Assembly (NCBI GenBank): GCA_032164295.1
Contig: JAJHTX010000004.1
Coordinates: forward strand, 372,001 to 436,000
Origin: Inonotus obliquus
Lineage: Eukaryota > Basidiomycota > Agaricomycetes > Hymenochaetales > Hymenochaetaceae
Reading direction: 5' to 3'
Length of the DNA: 64,000 nucleotides
The notes under the pieces are model-generated. The model ran no database searches. It worked only from the letters and a program-made list of their open reading frames with translations, and was not told where the DNA came from. Positions 11,973 to 20,500 of this stretch are shown here, in pieces. Numbering within the stretch: position 1 is the stretch's first letter; the number at the start of each line of letters is the position of its first letter. A program made the position numbers and the translations under genes.

Positions 11973-13058
11973 GTGCTGAGGCTCAATGTAAGTATATGCT
12001 CAAGCCTCAATACGGTCGTCCTTGAAGACCCATTGAAAAGCCTACAGAAGAGGTGTAGATATCTATTAGTTTGTAAATGTATTTTTATACATTTTATTTT
12101 GCAGGCTGAACCACAGGTAAAAATGTCTTGTTGTGATCTTACTCTCATCTATGAAGAAGATGAAGAGCAAGAGAAACTATTACAGCAAGATATTGCAAAT
12201 ATAGTTGAAGAAATAGATCCTACTTATTAAGATAGATTAGTGGTCTCCTCTGATTCAGAACTTCTACCTAGTATGTGCAAGCCAGTTTAGAGGTGTGTCC
12301 TGATAATTTAGCAATTTTACAGGTGATGAGAATGATATTGTGATGTCCACACCTATCTAAGCTAGTTGCTAGCCTGCCAATAAAGTCTTGAAGTAGTGTG
12401 CTCCTTTTATAGCACTTGTCAACGATGGTCCTAGTTTACAAAGATTGAACATTAGTTTATTTGATACACTGTATGATGTTCGCAGGAACATTACAGAAAT
12501 CTCTCAATACCACTATGCTTCCATTTCACTTAGTTACACCGCTCCATGGCTCAAAAAAACTGCTGTCCAGAAGGTAACACCATGTTATCTCAACTCAAAG
12601 GAAGAGCTCAATGAACTGGCTAGAGGAATAGAGGAGTATATTGCAGATCAGAAAAAGAAGCCAAATGTTATATGTGAGGTTGTGTTTCATAACATGAATG
12701 ATGAAATAGTGATTTTCCACATTATATGAAGCCACTTTGCATGTCTGATACATTATCCATTACTTAGGATGGTCCAAAATGTTCCAATGTCTTAGCAAAT
12801 ACAATCAAGCCAACTTCGACTGCTCTGAGTACAAATCAGCAAAAGAAGATGAGTTTGGAGGAGGTCCTTGGCTCTACCATACAGGAAATCAGAAGAAACC
12901 TTGCATGTAATGAGCACCTGCAGGATGTTTGCTTGGTCCACAATGATGACAGGCATATTTGCTATAACATAACACATTATACTGATTATGCTCAAATGAT
13001 TGTAAGTCCAAAAGTTCAACACTTTATCCAATGGCATGCTGACAACATACGAAGTTGG
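11973..13058 (+). pseudogene. Broken gene of unknown function, 5' part
   Basis: Protein-like plus-strand blocks: 12100-12230 (acidic, IYEEDEEQEKLLQQDI), 12427-12729 (SLFDTLYDVRRNITEISQ..., ending in a short hydrophobic run) and about 12790-13058 (...ICYNITHYTDYAQMIVSPK.., with paired Cys/His). The last block is cut by the Ty3-A insertion at 13059; continuations lie at 24323-24428 and 27803-28152. Intervening stops may be introns or decay. The family is not recognised. Confidence 0.45.
13054..13058. repeat. Target-site duplication of Ty3-A copy 1, left
   Basis: GTTGG immediately before the 5' LTR is repeated immediately after the 3' LTR at 24323-24327. A perfect 5-bp duplication is typical for Ty3 integrases. 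Confidence 0.92.
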
Positions 13059-13101
13059 TGTTAGAAAGGTAGTATTATCCATCATTAATAAGCCAATAAC
13101 T

Positions 13102-13863
13102 ATGAGCGTCCTACGTTGGATACAAGAGCGGTTAGCGGCAGTAATACAAGTACTAGAACAGCCCATCGTTCCACCGACACCACGAAGCAATATACTACGA
13201 TGTTGCAACACGTGCCGCCCGGCTAAAGAACTAGCTGGAGGACTAATGCGAGAATTAATCAGAGAGATCACGTATGGAGACATAATGAACGGACAAGCCG
13301 ATATAATGATACGACGTCGATTTGTAGAACTAACCTACGACCCTAACCAACAAATACAAAAAGCTTATGAAAGGGAGATACGAGTATTATCCTACGACGC
13401 CGGACACTTTGTAATGATGATCGGAATACGAAACGTAGCACAGGAAGGAAGACACGAACGATGCGACGCAGCTATAGTAGATGTCGACATTGCCTACAAG
13501 CGAGACCAAGCCGGAACGAATGAGAGAACTGCATATGCTTGGGGGCATTGGATAATGAATTACATAAGTCGAGGATTACCTTATGGATATACCATAATGG
13601 AAATAAAGGTAGAACAGTACGGCGGAGTAATACACCTACAAGGAGTACAAGGGGTAAACCTACAACATGCCAGGACAACGCCAGGATATACACGAGTGCA
13701 AACTATTCGGAACTGGCTGACTGTACCACGACCGATACCAACGAGACCCGAAATACAAGGACAGATGACTCAGCAATTACCTAGAATAGCTGAATTAGAT
13801 CAAGTGCCGTTACCTATACAAGAATCAAACCTATCTGCGAGATGGTACCGCCCACTGCACTAA
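13102..13863 (+). CDS. U3-encoded CxxC protein, 5' LTR copy
   Basis: 253 codons starting MSVLRWIQERL, 43 nt inside the LTR. Residues 31-36 or so hold CCNTCR, a CxxC pair that could bind metal. A central block reads HFVMMIGIRNVAQ followed by AIVDVDIAY, and the C-terminal part has PGYTRVQ. A frame in the same place exists in LTR-D (24491-25195) and in the Ty3-C LTR (52904-53680), with shared CxxCR, GI(R/H)(N/D), VDI-like and W/Y positions. Lying in U3, this 5' copy is upstream of the LTR TATA box; the 3' LTR copy would be on the genomic RNA. The position recalls the mouse mammary tumour virus sag gene, but I see no sequence relation and propose no function. Confidence 0.72.
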   Translation: MSVLRWIQERLAAVIQVLEQPIVPPTPRSNILRCCNTCRPAKELAGGLMRELIREITYGDIMNGQADIMIRRRFVELTYDPNQQIQKAYEREIRVLSYDAGHFVMMIGIRNVAQEGRHERCDAAIVDVDIAYKRDQAGTNERTAYAWGHWIMNYISRGLPYGYTIMEIKVEQYGGVIHLQGVQGVNLQHARTTPGYTRVQTIRNWLTVPRPIPTRPEIQGQMTQQLPRIAELDQVPLPIQESNLSARWYRPLH

Positions 13864-14010
13864 ACTAATCAAAGAGAGGCTAGTAATACAGAGGTAGTGA
13901 AATGAGGAAGGAAGTAAAGAGAAAGCACGGACCAGGTATCATGGAGGAAGAAACAGATAAATACCATAAACAGTAAGTAACAAGGTAGTAACGTCACACA
14001 TGTAAATTAG

Positions 14011-14054
14011 TATATAAGGAGGCCATCGTAGAGCCGACCTAGCAGTTTAATCCA
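14011..14054 (+). promoter_or_regulatory. LTR core promoter and predicted 11-nt self-primer
   Basis: TATATAA lies at 14011-14017, followed about 30 nt on by AGTTTAATCCA (14044-14054). This 11-mer is the exact reverse complement of the primer-binding site at 14515-14525. In Tf1 of fission yeast the first 11 nt of the RNA pair with the primer-binding site and are cleaved to prime reverse transcription; the distance from TATA places the transcription start at about 14044, so the match fits that model. LTR-D keeps the same TATA-to-primer block (27271-27314). Confidence 0.75.
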
Positions 14055-14514
14055 AGTCAAGGGACCCTACCATAAGTCCCTAAGTTAAATCGTAACATCA
14101 ATTACTTGCGAGCCAGTAAATTACCAGTAGCGACACGGCTGAACTGAACCGATTGTGTGAAATCGAAGTGAAGCTAAAATACGGATTGCAACTAAATTGT
14201 TCTCCCTATTGTCTGCACGGTACGAGCTACTCACAACGTAGTGCGATTCCCGATATTCCCTTATCGTGAATAACAATCAGTATAACAATCGCGTATTCCC
14301 GCCGACTTAATACTGTACGATTATAGTATCAGGTTCAACTGCAATATTAGTTAGTTGCTAGTTGTTTCAGATCGGATCAGCTACACAGTCCACTAAGGTG
14401 ATTAGCAATTCCATAACCAGTATTGTAGAATTTGGATTAACCCCTCAAACAGAGGAATTAGCCAGATTGGTCCGTCGATCAAGAATCAACGAACCCTCCA
14501 CGGAGATAAACATC

Positions 14515-14525
14515 TGGATTAAACT
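14515..14525 (+). promoter_or_regulatory. Primer-binding site of Ty3-A
   Basis: TGGATTAAACT begins 2 nt after the 5' LTR. It pairs over exactly 11 nt with 14044-14054 in R, and the pairing stops on both sides. TGG could also fit a tRNA 3' CCA end, but the internal match to the predicted RNA start favours self-priming. Confidence 0.75.
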
Positions 14526-14574
14526 CCCTTCTTGGCAAGCTTAAAGGAACAAGCGCAGACTATTGCCAATAAAG

Positions 14575-14639
14575 GTAATTGTGATAGCACGAACTAGTCA
14601 TTCAAATAGACTGATTGAATAATTCCCTTATCCAATCAG
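14575..14639 (+). other. Candidate intron in the Ty3-A leader (65 nt)
   Basis: AAAG|GTAATT ... CCAATCAG|TAGG. Removing it joins an open frame from 14523 (SLKEQAQTIANK) to the 129-codon frame (VGHLERQIDISNN), giving a continuous coiled-coil-like reading. No ATG is present on either side. Supported only by splice-site shape and frame. Confidence 0.35.
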
Positions 14640-14993
14640 TAGGCCACCTGGAACGGCAAATAGACATCAGTAACAACCACCGAAACCTAGAACCACAGGT
14701 CGGGTTAACATTGGAGCGTGCAAAACAAACGCAGGAACGAGAACAAGGAGCGCCGAAGGATATAGACGCGTGGAAGCTAATAGCGAGGCAACCAATTTGG
14801 CAAGATCTCTACTGGGATCATTTCAAGACAGGAAGGGTTATAGGCAAAGTATCACCTACACCGCACGAAAGTGTATTTAAGAGAGCACTAGAAAACGGAG
14901 GAGGAACGTTGTACTCCGCGCAAGCACACGCCAACCTATTACACCGAATACTACTAGCCCTACTCAACGGAAAGAAAGAGAAAGCAAAAGCAA
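14640..14993 (+). CDS. Leader ORF of Ty3-A without ATG
   Basis: The frame is open from 14615 to the TAA at 15002-15004 and has no Met codon. The product would be charged, with DAWKLIARQPIWQDLYWD and a Lys-rich end (KKEKAKASKV). It is in the same frame as the pre-gag ORF and would fuse to it if the intron at 14994-15041 is removed. Whether it is translated, by non-AUG initiation or after an upstream splice, cannot be told; it may be only a 5' UTR exon. Confidence 0.35.
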
Positions 14994-15041
14994 GTAAAGT
15001 ATAAGCGCAAAAACCGAATATATAATTAAATATAACTATAG
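14994..15041 (+). other. Candidate intron whose removal creates a start codon (48 nt)
   Basis: The donor is CAA|GTAAAGT and the acceptor AACTATAG|TGGC, with TATAAC or TTAAAT as possible branch points. The exon ends in A and the next exon starts TG, so splicing makes ATG GCT TAC, in frame with the 530-codon pre-gag ORF. It would be the first ATG of the mRNA, because the leader has none. The intron length is typical for fungi. Evidence is splice-site shape, frame and the created ATG; no transcript data. Confidence 0.6.
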
Positions 15042-16633
15042 TGGCTTACGAAGGAATATACGCGGGGCTGGTTACAGTATTCATATTTGGTACGATCTAC
15101 TATAGGACAGCGATCGCAAGTGCGCTCAGACGAGGAACAAGACTACTTCAATACCTGTCTATTTACGAACCCTACGCAACGCAGTGGGGGATATATCACT
15201 ACTCAACTGCCATTGGAACGCAAGTGGACCGATTGGCCGGAAGGATCGAACTAATCCTCAACACACAGGCTGAAAAGGATCAAGCGTTGGGAGTGTACCT
15301 AGACCATCAGTTCAATCAACATATCGAGAAACATAGCCGCTGGCACAGGAGTAACGACGAGGCACACCATATCACCAGAACGTTAGTAAGGTACAACCAG
15401 ACAGAGCTAGGCATCCTCAGGACAATAACGAGAGAAGTACAACACACCTTCGAGACGCTACAGCGAAGACAAGAAGAGCACATAGAACGGTGGACTGCCC
15501 GAGAACACCGAGACGCCGAATTTCAGCGCGAATTATTAGATAAAGTAAGCCGCATCGAGACAAACTTCCTACGCCTAAGGAATCAAGTATCGGATATCAG
15601 AGTCGCACTCGCCGCGTGGGAAGGAGAAGAAAGACAGCGAGAGGAAGCGGAAATCCAACAAGACTGGAACACCGTCGGATCGTTATTAGGAGACGATCAA
15701 GATCAACCAACGCCGGAACTAACTCAGTCCGAAGCCAGTTGGGAATCACCGAACGAATCGGAGCATAACGGAGGAGAGTGGGGAACAGGAAGCCGTTGGG
15801 CAAATTCAGAGCCAAACGGGTTTAGGGACTTCAACGGAGACGAAAGTTACAGGCACCCAGACTCGCCAATTCCCACTATTCCAGACGAGGAACCGGAAGA
15901 AGGAGAGATACAATTACACGTAGTCGACTTCAGGGCCCAGAACGAAAGTGAGAACCTAACTACCATCACGGAAGAAGAAGAAGGCATTAACCAAGAAAGT
16001 AGTACCTCCGGGATTACATTTGATAACGGGAGAAGACTACCAAGCGGCATTAACGTTACTCGAGATCAGGCAGGGAACGTCCGCATAGACCTGCGAGGAT
16101 TGGCTAGGTTAAACATAAACGAGATAGTCGAGGAAGTAATTACAGAGCTACAAGAAGAACTAAAACCGACAAACGAACAAATCCCAACAATAACCATTAG
16201 TCGCAAATATCATCGAAAAGCAGATCAGGACAGAATAGCTAAAGGAATCATAGGTCGAATCCGAGAACAAAGGGAAGCAAACAATAGGAAAGAAGAAACC
16301 AGAGAAGTCCAGAAAACCGAACGAGAACAGGGGATCATTGAAGAGGTAGAAACAAGAGGAAGGTTGGTATTGTACTATTCCCCAGGATCCACGACCAGTG
16401 GTAATTCAGAAGAATTCTCCAGCCCATTCAGCGACGTTAGTCAAGCCCACAGTAGCAATACCACAGAAGACGAATATCTAGAAGACAATTATCGAAGGCA
16501 TTTAGCGTTACTAGAATTCGACCCGGCAGAACTCGAAATCTCGGAACAAGAACTGAGAGACCGATTGACTTGGGATTCAAGCGAAGATGACGAGCCTACA
16601 AATGAGTATGTCGCAGAAACCACCGAAGTTTAG
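15042..16633 (+). CDS. Pre-gag membrane/coiled-coil protein of Ty3-A
   Basis: About 530 codons without a single ATG; unspliced, the frame would begin at GTG (15041). Residues 6-22 (IYAGLVTVFIFGTIYY) are hydrophobic and followed by Arg residues, like a signal anchor. About residues 60-200 are charged and coiled-coil-like (REVQHTFETLQRRQEEH...). A Glu/Asp/Asn-rich region follows at about 210-300, then a basic stretch near 385-430. The last 47 nt overlap the start of gag in another frame. Ty3-C has a coiled-coil ORF in the same place, also lacking internal Met codons. The likely start is the ATG made by removing 14994-15041. No domain is recognised; the length and position are unlike any standard Ty3 gene. 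Confidence 0.7.
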
Positions 16634-17525
16634 AGGAAGAGATAAGGAGAACGTGGATGTATTTATAAATAAAATGATTAGTAATTTTGCATGGATGGAT
16701 GCGCAAAATCAGAGTAACAAACAAGCGGCACTAACAGATAGTAACAAAGCCTATATCATGTGCCAATGCATGGAAGAGAAGGCTGCCACGTGGGTAAGCA
16801 CAGCGTTAAAAACAAATCCGCTAGATATGATAGGAAAAGGGCAAGTATGGGAAACGTTTGAAGAATTCTTAACCTACATAAGGAGTAACCACAAACAATA
16901 CTATGACCCTGTAGAAGACGCAACGAATAAATTAGTAAATATTGTACAAGAAGGCTCCATATTGCAGTACAATAGTGATTTCGGAAAGATAGTATCAGAA
17001 TTAGATAAGGCAGTATGGCCGGATAAGGCACTTACAGTATTATACAGAAGAGGGATGAAAGATTATATTTATGCGCAGTTAGCAGGACAAACGGAAAGCG
17101 CGAAATGGACGCTAGCAAACTGGATGAGCCGAGCAGTAGCACTAGAAGGCGCAAGATATGGCGCCAAGGCAAGAACTAAGACCTTCACGAGCAACTGGGA
17201 AAAACCCCAGAGGAGAAAAGACGATGTAGTCCCAATGGACGTAGACGTACGAAAATTCAGGAAGAGGACTAATAAAGGAAAACCCAGGTACCGGAGTAAC
17301 CAAAAACCGAAGAATACGACGGGTTGTTACAGATGTGGTAAACCAGGTCACATTGCCAGAGAATGCAGAGTGAAACCACGAGAAGGAAAACCTCCGAGTA
17401 GACCGGGCTATCAAAAATTCAAGAGAAGATTGATAGGAGAAGAATCGGAATATGAAGGCTCCAACGAGGCTAGCGATAACGAGAAAGAAAGAGAACCTAA
17501 AGAGGATTTTCAAGAAAGCGACTGA
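16587..17525 (+). CDS. gag: Gag polyprotein of Ty3-A
   Basis: 312 residues. It forms the retrotransposon particle and binds RNA. The start is the first ATG downstream of the promoter and has A at -3; further in-frame ATGs follow at 16602 and 16608. After the N-terminal PPKFRGRDKENVDVF comes a capsid-like helical region with conserved Trp residues (ATWVST, WETFEEFL), then a basic segment and one CCHC zinc knuckle, CYRCGKPGHIAREC (residues about 247-260). The C-terminus is acidic. pol follows in the -1 frame, its open frame overlapping the last 25 nt of gag. Confidence 0.93.
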   Translation: MTSLQMSMSQKPPKFRGRDKENVDVFINKMISNFAWMDAQNQSNKQAALTDSNKAYIMCQCMEEKAATWVSTALKTNPLDMIGKGQVWETFEEFLTYIRSNHKQYYDPVEDATNKLVNIVQEGSILQYNSDFGKIVSELDKAVWPDKALTVLYRRGMKDYIYAQLAGQTESAKWTLANWMSRAVALEGARYGAKARTKTFTSNWEKPQRRKDDVVPMDVDVRKFRKRTNKGKPRYRSNQKPKNTTGCYRCGKPGHIARECRVKPREGKPPSRPGYQKFKRRLIGEESEYEGSNEASDNEKEREPKEDFQESD

Positions 17526-20500
17526 TCGAATCGGCTGATCAGCGCGCAAGAAAAGGGACCATAACGAAACCAGAAGGAAGATGGTCGCGGGTAAAAGCGA
17601 AATGGAAACGCCGATGGACGACCCCGGTAAAACCAAATACCGATCATCCAAAACTGAGGATATACCTCAGTCAGGGGGGAAAGAGAAACCTGCCAATAAC
17701 AGCAATGATCGACTCAGGATCAGTATTAACAACGATTAGTCCTAATACCGTCAAACGATATGGACTAGATACAATAAAGAAACAGAATCCTGCCCAAATT
17801 AGAAATGCAGATGGAACACTAACGAATAACGGGTGGAAGGAAAGCGTTAGAGCATGGGTGGATACCGGAGCATCAAAAGGAAATATGGAACTCGCAGTAG
17901 TAGAAACTACAGGAGACAAATTTTTATTAGGAAATGATTGGATAGCTAACTATAAGCCAGTCATAAACTGGGAAACGGGTAAGGTAACAACTAGATTTGG
18001 GGAAGCCAAATTGTTAGGAACTCGGAATATGATAACGATGGAAAGAATGGCTCGATATCAACAAAAAAGAAGAAGAAAATCCCGTAGGATTAGATCTCCA
18101 CTGCGAAGAGACTCCGAAGAAGGGTCCGAATCCGAAGGAGACACGGGATTAACAATAAGGTGGAATACCATGGGAAAGGCAAGCTTAGGGAATTTACCGA
18201 CACCACCACCAAGGTCCGTACAAACCGCGGTGATTGTGGTGCCTCCAGAAGGAATACGGCCAACCACACTAACGCCTAAGGATGTCACAGTATTGCCAGC
18301 ACCAGTAATGCAGTATAGGGAGTCGCAAGAAGGAATCGAATCCGACCCAGAGGAAGTCGAAGAAATAGAAGAAACTACGGAAGAAAGGGACGAATTCCAA
18401 GAACAAATCTTGAGAAACTTTGGGAAATTAGCTGAAGAACTGCAAAGACTAGAGGAAACAAATCTCGAAGACCCGCCGAGATCACCAGAAAGAACGGAAA
18501 TAGCACTCCCAAGCATAGAACAAATAATATCCGGGGAAACACCGAGTAAAAGATTACCACCGCAACCACCGCCAAAGATGCACCAAGTAGGGCAAGGCGG
18601 AAGTAGAATAACTAGAGAGAGGAAAACGAGTTACCAAAAGGCCCGGGAAAACAAAACTAAACCAGAAGAAGTGGTATACGACCGAAACATGAGAATAACT
18701 GTACAGGTAAACGATCAAAAACCCCAAAACCGAGACTATAGCCGAAACAGCAGGATGAAAAAGGAAAGGACCGAGCAGGAAACAACCGCAATTAAGAAAT
18801 TAAATAAGTATAGCAGTATGGCACAAAAGTACTCCCAAGAAAAAGCAAGGGAACAAGGACGATCACAAATAGGAACGACTAAGCATTGGAAATCCTTGGT
18901 GCCTAAGGAGCTATGGGATTTCGGGGAAATATTTAGCGAGAACAATTCAAAACGATTACCAAAGCACAATCAATGGGATATGAAAATAGTGTTTAAAGAA
19001 GGACAGGAACCGACAGCGAAACGAACCATTTATCCGCTAACGCCACTAGAACAAAAAGCAGTGGAAGAATTCATAGAAGACAATTTGGCAAAAGGATGGA
19101 TCAGGAGATCCACTTCAAAGTACGCAATGCCGGTATTCTTCGTCGGAAAGAAGGATGCAGGGGCAAGAATGGTAATAGATTACCGACCAGTAAATGCAGT
19201 TTGTGAAGTAGATCAATACCCGATACCCATTATGCACACGCTACCCGACAATTTGGGAAAGGCCAAATGGTTCACCACGCTAGACCTTCGGTCAGGATAC
19301 AATAATATACGAATCCAAGAAGGAGACGAACATAAGGCCGCATTCCGAACACATAAAGGAGTATTTGAACCATTGGTAATGCAATTCGGAATGATGAATT
19401 CGCCAGCAGTCTTTCAACGAGCTATGAACGAACTATTTGGAGACATGTTGAACCATGGGGTGATGATTTATCTAGATGACATCATTATCTATGCTGAAAC
19501 AAAGGAAGAACTGTTACAAAAGACGAGGAAGGTACTAGCTCGAATACGAAGAGCAGACTTCTATCTGAAACCGGAAAAATGCTTCTTTAACAAGCAAGAA
19601 TTAGACTACCTGGGATTCATAGTAAACAAGGACGGATTAAAAATGGACCCGTACAAACTCAAAGCAATAGAAGAATGGCCGGTACCACAAAACAAACGAG
19701 ATATAAAGAAATTTACAGGATTTTGTAATTTCTATAGGAAATTTGTCAAGGACTATGCAGCAATAGCAAGGCCGATGAAGAAACTAGAATCCAAGAAACA
19801 AGCCTTTGTATGGGGAGAAGAGCAACAAAGGTCGTTTGAAGCCCTGAAAAAGGCCGTAATCACAGGACCAATACTAAGAAGACCAGACTATGACAAAGCC
19901 TTCGTAGTAGAAACAGATGCGTCGGACTATGGCATGGGAGCAGTATTATCACAAGAACACGAAGGAAAACTACATCCTATTGCCTATCTCACGAGATCCT
20001 TTACAACAACTGAAAGGAACTGGCCAGTATCCGAAAAGGAACTGTACGCAATTGTAATCGCCCTAACTACTTGGAGACACCATTTAGAAGGAGCGAAACA
20101 TACTATCTTGGTACTATGCGACGCGTTGAACCTGAAGACCTTCATGAAAGCGCAACGAGTCGGACGAAAACAGGCCCGATGGGTCACGGACGTACTAAGT
20201 AGATATCAATTCAAAATCGATTATCGACCAGGAAGCAAGAACACGAGAGCCGATGCGCTATCCAGAAGATCAGGATATGACGAAGGAAAGAATGATAACA
20301 AGGACGTGATCGTATTACCAAGCGAGAGATTCGTCAACCCAAAAATCTTTGATCGACAAGCTAGAAACAGCACAAGCGAGGGAATGGTACCACCAAACGA
20401 TAAATTAATACCCGGACAGGACCGGAAAAGAGATGTATTATATACCTTCCACGACTCACCAATGAGCGGGCATCCAGGAACAGACAAGACGATAGCGGCA

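Larger units (their letters stand above)
13059..14512 (+). repeat. 5' LTR of Ty3-A copy 1
   Basis: TGTTAGAAAGG ... GGAGATAAACA, 1454 bp. U3 runs from 13059 to about 14043 and carries an ORF (13102-13863). The TATA box is at 14011-14017, and R-U5 follows to 14512. The last ATG of the LTR is at 14000-14002, 8 nt before the TATA box; none occurs from there to the LTR end. Confidence 0.93.
14003..16586 (+). other. ATG-free leader of Ty3-A copy 1
   Basis: I scanned every line of this 2584-nt stretch and found no ATG in any frame. At an ordinary frequency of about one per 60 nt some 40 would be expected. The stretch begins 8 nt before the TATA box and ends exactly at the gag start codon (16587). 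It includes R-U5, the primer-binding site, a 129-codon open frame and the 530-codon pre-gag ORF, which contains no Met codon. The best explanation is selection so that scanning ribosomes on unspliced RNA reach gag. Confidence 0.85.

Noticed and set aside
13102..13863. Homologue of MMTV superantigen
   Set aside because: Only the position in U3 is shared; no membrane segment or sequence resemblance is visible.
14362..14544. A short LTR/leader frame crossing the primer-binding site
   Set aside because: It begins at TTG, crosses the LTR end and is not continued in phase. It could be an exon but nothing defines its splice sites.
15041..15043. GTG as the start codon of the pre-gag ORF
   Set aside because: The frame only looks complete if GTG is accepted as start, which is poor in eukaryotes. 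The splice-created ATG at the same codon is a better explanation, and non-AUG initiation remains a fallback.
18058..18516. Long antisense frames within pol and gag of Ty3-A and Ty3-C
   Set aside because: Shadows of the real coding strand with low-complexity Ser/Leu-rich translations.
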